Shown piece after piece: positions 38,980 to 48,054 of a DNA stretch of 64,000 bases; within the stretch, counting starts at the first letter, position 1, and each line of letters starts with the position of its first letter. A program made the translations under genes and the position numbers. The notes below the pieces were generated by a model that ran no database searches, had not been told where the DNA came from, and saw only the letters and a program-made list of their open reading frames with translations. Source of the DNA: Bacteroidaceae bacterium (GTDB taxonomy: Bacteria; Bacteroidota; Bacteroidia; Bacteroidales; Bacteroidaceae); NCBI GenBank assembly GCA_024398495.1, contig JAKSJA010000004.1:1-64000 (forward strand). Reading direction: 5' to 3'.

Positions 38980-39013
38980 GTCCAACAAATCATTGTTGGA
39001 CTTTTCTTTTTCT
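38980..39013 (+). terminator. Rho-independent terminator after the HIT gene
   Basis: GTCCAACAA (38980-38988) pairs perfectly with TTGTTGGAC (38993-39001) around a 4-base loop, followed by TTTTCTTTTTCTT. It lies 24 bp after the HIT stop. Confidence 0.9.
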
Positions 39014-39025
39014 TAAAGAGCAATC

Positions 39026-39063
39026 AAAAACCCCGCAAAATCTCAAGAGATTCTAAACGGGGT
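39026..39063 (-). terminator. Terminator of tRNA-Phe
   Basis: On the minus strand ACCCCG and CGGGGT enclose an inner palindrome (AATCTCTTGAGATT), followed by TTTTTGATTG. It starts 22 bp after the tRNA end, back to back with the HIT terminator. Confidence 0.8.
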
Positions 39064-39085
39064 CATGAAAGGAGGAAAAAAGTTG

Positions 39086-39158
39086 TGGTACCTCCAGGAA
39101 TCGAACCGGGGACACACGGATTTTCAGTCCGATGCTCTACCAACTGAGCTAAGGCACC
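39086..39158 (-). tRNA. tRNA-Phe (anticodon GAA)
   Basis: Minus-strand cloverleaf of 73 nt. Acceptor GGTGCCT pairs with AGGTACC; the D arm carries GCTCAGTTGGTAGAGC; the anticodon stem-loop GGACTGAAAATCC holds GAA; the T loop is GGTTCGATTCC. The discriminator is A and the 3' CCA is not encoded. It is a single tRNA gene with its own terminator. Confidence 0.97.
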
Positions 39159-39225
39159 CTTTTCTTTTTTGCGACTGCAAAGTTACATTTTTTTTTATTA
39201 TCTGCCAAATAAAACTCTGAAAAAA

Positions 39226-39696
39226 TCAGAACTTCACCATTTTAATTGCCGACACAGCAGCCTGTACGCCCTTATTACCGCGATCACCACCAGAACGAGC
39301 CATGGCCTGTTCTTTGGTGTCAGCCGTTATCAGTCCCAAAATAATTGGATTTGTACTCTGTGTATTCAACTGTGCAATACCAGTACTCAAACCATTGCAG
39401 ATATAATCTGCGTATGAAGTCTCACCTTTTATCACACAGCCCAATACGATAACGGCATCCAGTTCATCACGCAACATCATCTGATGTGCACCATAAACCA
39501 AATCAAAAGCACTCGGGACAGTCTTGATTCGGATATTCTCTTCCAAAGCCTCATTTTCTTTCAGCGTATCTACACACGCATGAAGCATGTCACTGATAAT
39601 ATCCTTATTACCTTCACTAACAACAATGCCGAAGCACATCTTCGATGCACTCGGCATATTTTCCTTATCGTAAAATGATAGATTTTCAGTTTCCAT
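39226..39696 (-). CDS. ribH: 6,7-dimethyl-8-ribityllumazine synthase (riboflavin synthesis)
   Basis: Penultimate enzyme of riboflavin synthesis. The 156 residues show the substrate-binding segments IKTVPSAFDLV, VIVLGCVIKGETSYADYICN and RSGGDRGNKGVQAAVSAI. The position normally held by the catalytic His (His88 of Bacillus; GATTHYDYV) is Tyr95 here, codon TAC, within GETSYADY. Its ATG shares one base with the TPR-gene stop (TAATG). A weak 5-bp hairpin with a T-rich tail overlaps the stop codon and may end the transcript. Confidence 0.93.
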   Translation of the reverse strand: METENLSFYDKENMPSASKMCFGIVVSEGNKDIISDMLHACVDTLKENEALEENIRIKTVPSAFDLVYGAHQMMLRDELDAVIVLGCVIKGETSYADYICNGLSTGIAQLNTQSTNPIILGLITADTKEQAMARSGGDRGNKGVQAAVSAIKMVKF

Positions 39697-40370
39697 TATT
39701 CAGAAACTCTTTCTATATACTTATCTATATCCTGATAAGCCATAGAGTTCTGGTATTTCTCTTTTATCTGCTTATACATATCCAGAGCCTCACTCTTCTT
39801 CCCCTGACTTTCCAAGATCTCACCTGCCTGAATAAGGAACGTAGGTGACAAACTATTGTTATCTGCCTTTGCAGCAGCTTTCTTCAGTACAGACACTGCA
39901 TCATCAAGTCTCCCATTCGTCGCATAGATGTTTCCCAAAGCGCCCAAAGCAGCAGGAGAAATCATTGCATCGTCAGACGCATCAAAATCTTCAAGAAATT
40001 CTTCAGCCTCTTTAGCCTTACCTAACTGTGCATAACACAATCCTGCATATAGTTTTGCAAGGTTGCCAGCATCAGTACAACCGTAATCATCTGCTATCTT
40101 CAGGAAGCCCACACATCCCTTATCATTACCTTTGAGGGCATTATCAAAGTCTTCTGCAGCAAACAACTGCTGGCACTTCGCCAGTTCTGTACTTGCTTTC
40201 TCTGCACGTGGGGCAATGACATAGTTCTTGATACCGATAAACGCCGCAACAACAACCAAGATGCCAACAACAACGTATGTGATCACCTTCTGATACTTGA
40301 GCACGAATGCCTCACTTGAATTCACAATCTCTTCTTTCTGAGAAACTGGAGTCTGATTTTTCTTTGCCAT
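39696..40370 (-). CDS. Membrane-anchored tetratricopeptide (TPR) protein
   Basis: A 224-residue protein with a short cytoplasmic N-terminus, one membrane helix (residues 32-53, VVVGILVVVAAFIGI) and a periplasmic region of TPR-like helix pairs, for example AKLYAGLCYAQLGKAKEAEE, AALGALGNIYATNGRLDDAV and GEILESQGKKSEALDMYKQI. The layout resembles YfgM-type proteins, which in other bacteria act in envelope protein quality control; that role is only inferred. First gene of a two-gene unit with ribH, from the promoter at 40435-40466. Confidence 0.8.
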   Translation of the reverse strand: MAKKNQTPVSQKEEIVNSSEAFVLKYQKVITYVVVGILVVVAAFIGIKNYVIAPRAEKASTELAKCQQLFAAEDFDNALKGNDKGCVGFLKIADDYGCTDAGNLAKLYAGLCYAQLGKAKEAEEFLEDFDASDDAMISPAALGALGNIYATNGRLDDAVSVLKKAAAKADNNSLSPTFLIQAGEILESQGKKSEALDMYKQIKEKYQNSMAYQDIDKYIERVSE

Positions 40371-40434
40371 ATCTTAATTTAATTTTTCTTTATTTCTTAT
40401 TCCCACAACTGAGTACTCTCAGCCACGCGAAGTG

Positions 40435-40466
40435 CAAAATTACAACAAACCAAACATAAAAACAAG
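40435..40466 (-). promoter_or_regulatory. Bacteroidetes-type promoter of the TPR-ribH unit
   Basis: Minus strand: CTTG (40466-40463), 20 bases, TAATTTTG (40442-40435). One base short of the full TTTG at -33. Predicted leader about 60 nt. Confidence 0.75.
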
Positions 40467-40489
40467 AAAATAATGTAATTATTTTTTAT

Positions 40490-41899
40490 TTACTTCATTT
40501 TATAACCAGCTGATTTGGCTATTTTTTTTGGTATATCAGTGTTGTCATATTGTCCAGTAAACCGCTCCGCACCAACACCAATAGCATATACGGGAACTGC
40601 TATTCCAGAATGACTACTGACAGCCCATCCCATCTGTGCATGTTTGTTGATTATGCGGACAGCCATATCGCTTAGAGGCTCATCCCTATAATACCAACTC
40701 TCCACCATCTTCACCTCTTTGTTTTCAACAAAACTATGGTACCATTCATTGTAAAGAGCTTTTTCTTCGTCATCGCTAATCTGCACGTTTCCCCAGAAAC
40801 CGAAGTTTTCTTCCAAGGCTTTCCTTACATCTTCCCATGTCACACTGTCATTCTTTTCGTGACGTAATTTGTTCAAATACTCAGAAAAACCATGTTTGCT
40901 CAGTTTTTGATTAGCTAGTAAGTCGGTATGTAGTTCATATCGACCCCCTGAAAGTGACAGCCCACCTGTTTCATGGTCGGCAGTAATGACGATAAGCGTT
41001 TCTTTCTTATGTTTCTTGTAAAACTCAAAGGCTACCTTTACTGCATCATCCATGGCAATCACATCTTTGAGACAGGCAGCTGCATCATTACTGTGGCCTG
41101 CATGATCAATCTTGCCACCTTCAACCATCAAAAAGAAACCATTGTTCTTCTTCATCAGAAAATCCACAGCAGACACTGTCATCTCAGCTAATGTCAATTC
41201 GCCGGGTTTGGCATCTATAGCATAAGGAAAATCGCCATCCGTTGTACGATAGTCAAACAGCATTACTATCTTTTTCGCATCATTTCTTGCACCTTCATAA
41301 GCTTTTTTACCACGAACAACAGTAAAACCACCTTTTTCTGCCAGCTCGACAAGAGAAGGTTTATCTTTTGGATAGCCTTTTTGAAAATCGCTTCCGCCAA
41401 AAAACTCGAAATCCGTTGCTGCAAGTTGCTCTCCTATGTTATAATAATCGTTACGAGAAGCACTATGAGAATAGAAAGCTGCAGGGGTAGCATTATTTAC
41501 AGACACACTAGTAGCAATACCCACGCTACGATGTGCCGCCTTTGCCCATGTGGCAATACTGTTCACAGGAGTTACTTTATCGGGCAACATTCCCAATACC
41601 CCATTTTTCGTTTTATGTCCTGTTGCCAAAGCTGTACCAGCAGCACTCGAGTCTGTAACATCTGAATTGTAACTATTATTTATGGCGAAACCTGTATAAG
41701 GGAACTGAGCAAAGCAGAGTGGCGTAATGCCCACCTCGCCTGTCTGGCATTGACGAAGCATATATTGAGTTCCTATAACTTCGGCTAAGCCCATGCCATC
41801 ACCAATAAAATAAAACACATACTTTGCTTGACCGGCATACACACACAAAGTAAAAATCACATTTACGCACAATAATAAAAACAGTCTTTTCATATTCAT
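40490..41899 (-). CDS. Alkaline phosphatase (PhoA family), exported
   Basis: Periplasmic metalloenzyme releasing phosphate from monoesters. After a signal peptide (MKRLFLLLCVNVIFTLCVYA) the 469-residue product shows the first metal site YFIGDGMGLAE, the nucleophile Ser in TDSSAAGTALATGH, VEGGKIDHAGHSND and ITADHETGGLSL, with a terminal His in SSHSGIAVPVYAIG. The Zn and Mg ligands expected of the family are all present. The start can be 41899 or the ATG two codons later. Last gene of the run that starts at the M3 peptidase. Confidence 0.94.
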   Translation of the reverse strand: MNMKRLFLLLCVNVIFTLCVYAGQAKYVFYFIGDGMGLAEVIGTQYMLRQCQTGEVGITPLCFAQFPYTGFAINNSYNSDVTDSSAAGTALATGHKTKNGVLGMLPDKVTPVNSIATWAKAAHRSVGIATSVSVNNATPAAFYSHSASRNDYYNIGEQLAATDFEFFGGSDFQKGYPKDKPSLVELAEKGGFTVVRGKKAYEGARNDAKKIVMLFDYRTTDGDFPYAIDAKPGELTLAEMTVSAVDFLMKKNNGFFLMVEGGKIDHAGHSNDAAACLKDVIAMDDAVKVAFEFYKKHKKETLIVITADHETGGLSLSGGRYELHTDLLANQKLSKHGFSEYLNKLRHEKNDSVTWEDVRKALEENFGFWGNVQISDDEEKALYNEWYHSFVENKEVKMVESWYYRDEPLSDMAVRIINKHAQMGWAVSSHSGIAVPVYAIGVGAERFTGQYDNTDIPKKIAKSAGYKMK

Positions 41900-41921
41900 A
41901 CAATTTGATATTTATCCACAA

Positions 41922-42212
41922 TCAGCAAAATCGTATGTCGGTGATGACAGTAGATTTTACCGTTTCGTTGAGTTTCTTTACAAGGGATGTGCGTTGCATT
42001 GAAAGTTCTGCACGGATTACGGAGGAATTGACATGGACGAAAAGGTTTTGATTGCGAATATAGAGGTTATCAGTATATGCGGCAATAGCCTCTCCGACGA
42101 CAGTTTGCCACGAGTCAATGAGACGCCGTTGCAACAATGGGGTTTCTAATCCTTCTTCGCGAATGAACTCACGCAATATATCTCCTATCTTTTCTTCTCT
42201 TTTACGAAACAT
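41922..42212 (-). CDS. DUF721 (DciA-like) protein
   Basis: A 96-residue protein of the DUF721 family; some members (DciA) load the replicative helicase. Visible family features are an N-terminal KIGDILREFIREEGLETPLL, the helix RLIDSWQTVVGEAIAAYT, the segment LYIRNQNLFVHVNSSVIRAE and LSMQRTSLVKKLNE. It overlaps the recF end by 11 bp, a common neighbourhood in Bacteroidetes. Confidence 0.88.
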   Translation of the reverse strand: MFRKREEKIGDILREFIREEGLETPLLQRRLIDSWQTVVGEAIAAYTDNLYIRNQNLFVHVNSSVIRAELSMQRTSLVKKLNETVKSTVITDIRFC

Positions 42213-43320
42213 GCACTATATTACCTTGTTCTACATGAAATATATGATATTTTGTCCTTACATGACGGAGTATCTTATCAAGATGGTCACGATTGGTATC
42301 TGTAATAAATATTTGTCCGAATTCATCGCTTGAAACAAGTTTTACGATTTGTTCAACACGCTGTGCATCCAACTTGTCAAAGATGTCATCAAGAAGAAGT
42401 ATCGGTGTCTTGCCGAGTTTGTTCCGCAGAAACTCAAACTGGGCGAGTTTAAGGGCAAGAACGAAAGTTTTATTTTGTCCCTGCGAACCTTCTTTCCTCA
42501 GTGGATAGCCACCAAGAGTCATCTCCAAATCATCACGATGGACACCATGCAGCGAATAGCCCACAGCAATATCCTTATGTCTGTCACGCTGTATGACATC
42601 CAGCAATGGTCCTCGCTGACAATGAGATACATATTTCAAGTCCACCTGTTCCTTATCTGCCGATATGCTGCTATATAGTCGCGAGAAAAATGGTGTTATC
42701 TCATCAACGAATGCAGCACGTTTTCTAAATAACAATTCTCCCTGTGATGCCATTTCCTCCTCATACACCTCGATGAGTTCGTCTAAATCAACTGATGATG
42801 AGTTTCCATTATCGTAAGATTTCAATAAATGGTTTCGTTGCTGCAAAGCATCATTATATCGTGTCAGCGCTTCGATATATTCCCTGTCATATTGTGCTAT
42901 GACAGTGTCCAGAAGATGTCTGCGTTCTTCTGGCAATCCTTCTATGACAGAGGTATCCGACGGGGAAACAAGGATGAGCGGAATAAGTCCGATATGTTCT
43001 GACAGACGATGATATGACTTACCATTACGTTTGAAACTTTTCTTCCGTCCTCTCTGCATACCAAAACTGACCTTCTCTTCTGATCCATTGTCATCATGAT
43101 ACATGCCTTCCAACATAAAGAACTCCTGTTCATGTCGTAACAACTGAACATCAAAATGGCTGAAAGCACTCTTACAGAAAGACAGATAATACACAGCATC
43201 AATGAAGTTGGTCTTACCTTCCCCATTATCTCCAAGAAAACAATTTATATTCGGTGAAAGCGCGAGTTCTGCACTCTCAATATTCCTATAATTTATTATG
43301 GAGATACTGTCTAAAAACAT
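42202..43320 (-). CDS. recF: DNA replication/repair protein RecF
   Basis: SMC-like ATPase that helps load RecA at gaps with RecO and RecR. The 372 residues carry Walker A CFLGDNGEGKTNFIDAVYYL, the ABC-type signature EGSQGQNKTFVLALKLAQ and Walker B ILLLDDIFDKLDAQR, then the D-loop region. I use the ATG at 43320 (MFLDSISIINYRNIE), which matches the family N-terminus and follows the upstream stop by 2 bp; the ATG at 43329 would overlap that gene by 7 bp. Followed by the DUF721 gene. Confidence 0.95.
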   Translation of the reverse strand: MFLDSISIINYRNIESAELALSPNINCFLGDNGEGKTNFIDAVYYLSFCKSAFSHFDVQLLRHEQEFFMLEGMYHDDNGSEEKVSFGMQRGRKKSFKRNGKSYHRLSEHIGLIPLILVSPSDTSVIEGLPEERRHLLDTVIAQYDREYIEALTRYNDALQQRNHLLKSYDNGNSSSVDLDELIEVYEEEMASQGELLFRKRAAFVDEITPFFSRLYSSISADKEQVDLKYVSHCQRGPLLDVIQRDRHKDIAVGYSLHGVHRDDLEMTLGGYPLRKEGSQGQNKTFVLALKLAQFEFLRNKLGKTPILLLDDIFDKLDAQRVEQIVKLVSSDEFGQIFITDTNRDHLDKILRHVRTKYHIFHVEQGNIVHVS

Positions 43321-43322
43321 AT

Positions 43323-43865
43323 TTAACATACTACCCTGTCCATCATCACGTCATGAATCTCATACGGTATTTCTTGCATCATCTGAAATGGGAAACATAT
43401 TCCTATCTTTATCATTGGAATCGTCGAATTATACGACGCAAACCATCTGTCATAATATCCTCGTCCACGTCCCAAACGATGGCCGGCCATATCAAAGGCT
43501 ACTCCTGGAACAAGCACAACCAACTGGTCGCATGAAAGAACAACATCTTCCGTTGTGGGTTCCATGATACGGAATGCTCCGCACTGCATCTTTTCCTGAC
43601 CTTCGTAAGTCCTGAGTATAATGTCGTCACCTACGGTAACAGGAAGATATACAGTCTTGTGCATGGCATACAGATGTTCTATCAATGGTATGGTGTTTAC
43701 CTCATCTGCCAATGGATAATACAACATAATATGCTGTGATGATAATACATCTGCATCTGCAAGCACCTTACAGATGATATCGTCAGACATCTTCTGCAAG
43801 TCAGCATCACTATATTTCGTCTTTTCCGACTTTATCCTGTATCGCAGTTCAGACTTTGTCATCAA
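43323..43865 (-). CDS. 5-formyltetrahydrofolate cyclo-ligase
   Basis: ATP-dependent enzyme converting 5-formyl-THF to 5,10-methenyl-THF. The 180 residues show the N-terminal KSELRYRIKSEK with Lys/Arg, YLPVTVGDDIILRTY and the hallmark loop GHRLGRGRGYYDRWF, which binds ATP phosphates. Lies 2 bp after the S41 peptidase and directly before recF in one run; the grouping is positional, not clearly functional. Confidence 0.93.
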   Translation of the reverse strand: MMTKSELRYRIKSEKTKYSDADLQKMSDDIICKVLADADVLSSQHIMLYYPLADEVNTIPLIEHLYAMHKTVYLPVTVGDDIILRTYEGQEKMQCGAFRIMEPTTEDVVLSCDQLVVLVPGVAFDMAGHRLGRGRGYYDRWFASYNSTIPMIKIGICFPFQMMQEIPYEIHDVMMDRVVC

Positions 43866-43867
43866 TG

Positions 43868-45493
43868 TTATTTCTTCGGCTTCTTCGGGAACGCCGCACC
43901 GTCTTCGAACACTTTGAGAGCTGCTGCGATTACCTTGTCATCGATATTATTGTAACGGTATAATGCAGCTTCATCCATCTTGTTGTATACAATACGCGAT
44001 ATAAGCAATTTTTCCAATAGGGCTTGGCTACGCATTATCATAAGATTACGGCGTTTCAATCCGTTTGCATCAGCATAACGTACAAACTGTTCTACTATTC
44101 CCTGACGATGCAGATACGATGCCATCTGCTCAATATTGTCAAAATGATTCAAATTGCTTCTGTTATCATCCACATAGTTGTATGCGAAAGTAAAAATAAG
44201 CCCTGAATATATAGCTTCAGTATAATATGACGTAACAGCAGACGTATCTTCTGCTACGAAGATATCAGGTGTTATTCCACCGCCACCATATACCACTCTG
44301 CCTATTGAAGTCTTATATGCCGGACCTATATTCTTTATGCTGTCTCTGGAGAAATACTCTCCACGCTTAAAGCGCTCAACAAGGTCACGTTCGTAAGTCT
44401 GCTCATCGCCTTTCTCGTAAGGTTTCTGGATACAACGCCCTGATGGGGTATAATAACGTGCCACCGTAAGTCGCACCTGACTGCCGTCTGGAAAATCGAT
44501 AGGCTGCTGCACCAATCCTTTGCCGAAAGAACGGCGACCGATGATGATACCTCTATCATTATCTTGTATAGCACCTGCAAAAATCTCTGAAGCTGAAGCT
44601 GAAGCATCATTGATCAAAACAACAAGTGGTATACTCTGGAAAGTACCACGACCATCACTACGGAATTCCTCACGGGGCATCTTTCTTCCCTTGGTATAAA
44701 CGATGAGTTTGTTTTTTGGTAGGAACTCATTAATAATCTGCACAGCACTACCAAGGTAGCCTCCGGTATTATCACGAAGGTCTATAACGAGATTCGAAAA
44801 ATTATCCCTGCCCAATTGCGTCAACGCAACCAGCACCTCTGCATAGGTTGTCTCACCGAAGTTCTTGATACGAATATATCCTGTATGGTCATCAAGCATA
44901 TATGCAGCACATACACTCTTCTGTACCACATCATCTCGCGTAACAACATATTGTTCTATCTTCTTTGAGCGGTAGTGCAAAACTCCAAGTCTCACCTTTG
45001 TTCCTTTCGGACCTTTCAGGCGTTTCATCGCCTCAGCATTGGTACACTCCTTACCAACGAATGGTTTTCCGTCAACGGTGATGAGTTTATCTCCTGCTAC
45101 AATACCAGCCTTCTCTGCCGGTCCGTTAGCAATGATTCCCTGTACACGGAGTGTATCATCACGGATGACGAAAGATATCCCTACACCAGAAAAAGACCCC
45201 TTAAGGTCATCATTGTTAGTTGCCATTTCATCGGCATTGATATAAGTGGAATGGGGATCCAGATTAGTCAGCAGTAATGGAATGGATGATTCCACCATAT
45301 CATTCATATTCACCGTATCCACATACTGGTCATCAATGATATGGAGCAGATTGTTCAGTTTGTTACTGCTCGAATTGATAATACTGAGTCTATTACCGGA
45401 GAAATGGCTCGAATAGAATGCTCCAATGACAATACCAAACATCACACATCCCGCCATTATCAACGGAAGAAATTTACTACTGTTCTTCTTCAT
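43868..45493 (-). CDS. S41-family carboxy-terminal processing peptidase
   Basis: Periplasmic serine protease anchored by an N-terminal helix (about residues 9-27, LPLIMAGCVMFGIVIG). A PDZ domain follows (GVGISFVIRDD, then GPAEKAGIVAGDKLITVDG). The peptidase core has the nucleophile Ser in LINDASASASEIFAGAIQD and the general-base Lys in GRRSFGKGLVQ, a Ser-Lys dyad. The 541 residues include a C-terminal helical part. Its ATG overlaps the dCMP deaminase stop by 4 bp (ATGA), so the two are coupled. Confidence 0.93.
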   Translation of the reverse strand: MKKNSSKFLPLIMAGCVMFGIVIGAFYSSHFSGNRLSIINSSSNKLNNLLHIIDDQYVDTVNMNDMVESSIPLLLTNLDPHSTYINADEMATNNDDLKGSFSGVGISFVIRDDTLRVQGIIANGPAEKAGIVAGDKLITVDGKPFVGKECTNAEAMKRLKGPKGTKVRLGVLHYRSKKIEQYVVTRDDVVQKSVCAAYMLDDHTGYIRIKNFGETTYAEVLVALTQLGRDNFSNLVIDLRDNTGGYLGSAVQIINEFLPKNKLIVYTKGRKMPREEFRSDGRGTFQSIPLVVLINDASASASEIFAGAIQDNDRGIIIGRRSFGKGLVQQPIDFPDGSQVRLTVARYYTPSGRCIQKPYEKGDEQTYERDLVERFKRGEYFSRDSIKNIGPAYKTSIGRVVYGGGGITPDIFVAEDTSAVTSYYTEAIYSGLIFTFAYNYVDDNRSNLNHFDNIEQMASYLHRQGIVEQFVRYADANGLKRRNLMIMRSQALLEKLLISRIVYNKMDEAALYRYNNIDDKVIAAALKVFEDGAAFPKKPKK

Positions 45494-45906
45494 AGCTCAT
45501 GATAAATAACTTCTACGCCTGCACGTTCCATTAGTTTGATGCCGTCATCAAGACGATACTTTTCGCTATACACAACACGTTTAATTCCTGCTTGTATAAT
45601 AAGTTTCGCACACTCTATACATGGTGAGGCTGTCACATATAACGTTGCCCCGTCACTGTTATTGTTGCTGCGTGCCAACTTTGTAATGGCATTTGCCTCT
45701 GCATGCAGAACGTATGGTTTTGTAACTCCATCATCCTCACACACATTTTCAAAACCGCTCGGTGTTCCGTTGTAACCATCACTGATTATCATTTTGTCCT
45801 TGACCACCAAAGCACCTACCTTACGACGCTGGCAATAGCTGTTCTCAGCCCATATCCGCGCCATCTTCAGATAACGTTCATCTAGTTTTTTTTGTTTTGA
45901 TTCCAT
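45490..45906 (-). CDS. dCMP deaminase (ComEB type)
   Basis: Zinc enzyme deaminating dCMP to dUMP, which feeds ThyA. The 138 residues show the zinc site HAEANAIT (with the catalytic Glu) and PCIECAKLI, plus the substrate segment DGYNGTPSGFENVCED. Overlaps the M3 peptidase end by 29 bp and the S41 start by 4 bp. Confidence 0.94.
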   Translation of the reverse strand: MESKQKKLDERYLKMARIWAENSYCQRRKVGALVVKDKMIISDGYNGTPSGFENVCEDDGVTKPYVLHAEANAITKLARSNNNSDGATLYVTASPCIECAKLIIQAGIKRVVYSEKYRLDDGIKLMERAGVEVIYHEL

Positions 45907-47923
45907 TGCGTTTTAATAAAGCATCAATAGTGGGTTCACTGCCTTTGAAATTCTTATAAAGTGTCATAGGGTGTTGCGTGCCACCTTTTGACAATATCTC
46001 ATTACGGAACTTTTCTGCAATCTCCGTATTAAAGATTCCATGTTTCTTGAATACGCTGAACACATCTGCATCCAGCACTTCTGCCCATTTATAACTATAA
46101 TATCCGGCTGCATATCCGCCTGTGATAATATGTGAAAACTGTGTCGTCATACATGTATCCGATGTCTGTGGTGTGATAACAGCTTTCTCCCAGGCCTTCC
46201 GCTCAAATGCAGGGATATCTTCATCAAAATCACTCGTACAAGTATAATATGCCATATCAAGCAAACCGAAACTTACCTGTCGCAGACAAGCAGTGGCAGC
46301 ATTGAAATTACGACTGCGGACAATACGACGTATCAGCACATCCGGCATCACCTCTCCCGTTTCATGATGAAAGGCAAAAGTCTGTAGGAACTCCTTTTCG
46401 GCAGCATAGTTTTCCATAAACTGTGACGGCAATTCTACAAAGTCCCACCATACATTCGTTCCGCTCAAACTTTCATATTCCGTATTAGCAAAGATACCAT
46501 GCAGGGCATGTCCGAATTCATGAAGAAATGTCTCCACTTCACCCAATGTGAGCAGTGATGGTTTACCATGCAGTGGTTTCGTAAAATTCATCACAAGACT
46601 GACATGCGGACGGATATTCTCCCGCTTGCTGTTTATGTACTGTCCCTGAAACGATGTCATCCATGCACCAGCTTGCTTACCTTCTCTCGGATAGAAGTCG
46701 GCATACAGCACAGCAAGATAACTACCATCTTTGTCAAACACCTCATAGGCCTTAACATCCTTATGATATACAGGAATCTGCTTGTTCTCCCTGAACGTAA
46801 TTCCGTACAGCGTAGTCGCAAGTCCGAAGACGCCTTTTATCACATTCTCCAGTTGCAGGTATGGACGCAGCATCTCGCTGTCCACGTTAAATTTCTTCAA
46901 TTGCAGTTTATGCGACACAAAAGCCAAGTCCCATGGTTCCAAATCCTGTTGCATCGCCTTTATCTCTGCTATCTCCTTGAGTGCAGTAGGTTTGTATGCA
47001 GCAATGAGTTTGTTAAGGAAACGATATACATTACGTGTTTTTGATGCCATACGATGCCGCATCACATAGTCTGCGTATGTCTTGTATCCAAGTAACTGTG
47101 CCAACTCGCGTTGAAGATTTATGATACGCTTACATATCGCTATGTTAGATGTTTTGTTATCTCTGCAACAGCGCGTATTATACGCCACATACATCTTCTT
47201 TCTCAGTTCACGCTGCGTAGAGAACTGCATGAACGGACCATATGATGGTGCTTCGAGAGTAAATATCCAACCGTCCTTATTTTTATCCTTTGCTGTCTGT
47301 CGTGCAGCATCTATTATAGTCTGTGGAAGACCATCCAACTGAGATTTTTCCGTGATATGCAGTTTGAAGGCATTTGTCTCCTTCAACAGGTTTTGCGAAA
47401 ACTGCAGACCTAACAGCGACAATTCTTCCGTCATCATGCGCAGTCGGTTCTTGCCATCATCATCAAGGAGAGCACCATTCTGTACAAAAGCATCATAATA
47501 GTCATCCAGCAACATCTTCTCCTCACCGGACAGTTTGCGATGATGACGATGCACATACTTGACACGCTCAAACAAATCTCTGTTGAGCATCACATCATTT
47601 TCATGCTTTGTCAAAATAGGTGACAGCTTCTGGGCAAGAGCTTCCATCTTTGGATTCGACTCTGCCGACATCATATTGAAAAACGTCTCTGTAGCCCTGT
47701 CGAGAAGACCGAAATACCAATCTCTTTCTTCATCGTGATTTACAACGATAGTATTCTCAAATGTCGGACGTTCAGGATTTGTTATTATCTCCTGCAGTTC
47801 TTCATTGTCACGCCTGATTCCTTCCAACACAGCCTCCTCATAGTCACGTAACTCTATCTTGTCAAAAGGTATCGTCTCGTGAGGGGTATCATATCTAACA
47901 AAGAAAGGATTCTGCCTTTTCAT
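45878..47923 (-). CDS. M3-family oligopeptidase (Dcp/oligopeptidase A type)
   Basis: Zinc metallopeptidase cleaving short peptides. The active site is TFLHEFGHALHGIF (HExxH). Other family segments are the N-terminal PFFVRYDTPHETIPFDKI, AYFDDYY-type helices near the middle, and the C-terminal GYAAGYYSYKWAEVLDADVF. I start at the ATG at 47923 (MKRQNPFF), giving 681 residues; the longer frame to 47989 would begin upstream of the predicted transcription start near 47970 and adds unrelated residues. There is no signal peptide, so it is probably cytoplasmic. First gene of a seven-gene minus-strand run. Confidence 0.94.
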   Translation of the reverse strand: MKRQNPFFVRYDTPHETIPFDKIELRDYEEAVLEGIRRDNEELQEIITNPERPTFENTIVVNHDEERDWYFGLLDRATETFFNMMSAESNPKMEALAQKLSPILTKHENDVMLNRDLFERVKYVHRHHRKLSGEEKMLLDDYYDAFVQNGALLDDDGKNRLRMMTEELSLLGLQFSQNLLKETNAFKLHITEKSQLDGLPQTIIDAARQTAKDKNKDGWIFTLEAPSYGPFMQFSTQRELRKKMYVAYNTRCCRDNKTSNIAICKRIINLQRELAQLLGYKTYADYVMRHRMASKTRNVYRFLNKLIAAYKPTALKEIAEIKAMQQDLEPWDLAFVSHKLQLKKFNVDSEMLRPYLQLENVIKGVFGLATTLYGITFRENKQIPVYHKDVKAYEVFDKDGSYLAVLYADFYPREGKQAGAWMTSFQGQYINSKRENIRPHVSLVMNFTKPLHGKPSLLTLGEVETFLHEFGHALHGIFANTEYESLSGTNVWWDFVELPSQFMENYAAEKEFLQTFAFHHETGEVMPDVLIRRIVRSRNFNAATACLRQVSFGLLDMAYYTCTSDFDEDIPAFERKAWEKAVITPQTSDTCMTTQFSHIITGGYAAGYYSYKWAEVLDADVFSVFKKHGIFNTEIAEKFRNEILSKGGTQHPMTLYKNFKGSEPTIDALLKRNGIKTKKTR

Positions 47924-47976
47924 CACTACACTATCGTCACAGCACAAAAATATTACTGCATATTCTTTACGAAGTG

Positions 47977-47984
47977 CAAAAATA
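47977..47984 (-). promoter_or_regulatory. Candidate -7 element of the M3 peptidase run
   Basis: Minus-strand TATTTTTG at 47984-47977. There is no TTTG at the usual distance; that position is occupied by the palindrome at 47995-48011. Another TATTTTTG lies farther upstream at 48043-48036. Confidence 0.5.
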
Positions 47985-47994
47985 AACAAAAAAT

Positions 47995-48011
47995 CTGATA
48001 TAAAATATCAG
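47995..48011. promoter_or_regulatory. Possible operator palindrome
   Basis: CTGATAT-AAA-ATATCAG, a perfect 7-bp inverted repeat, starts 10 bp upstream of the -7 box and covers the -33 region. A regulator-binding site is an inference. Confidence 0.35.
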
Positions 48012-48054
48012 CAACAAAAAAAATAGGGATATCTGCAAAAATAAAAAGCCTGCA

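Noticed and set aside
47924..47989. Longer N-terminus of the M3 peptidase
   Set aside because: The extra 22 residues lie across and upstream of the predicted transcription start and do not match the family.
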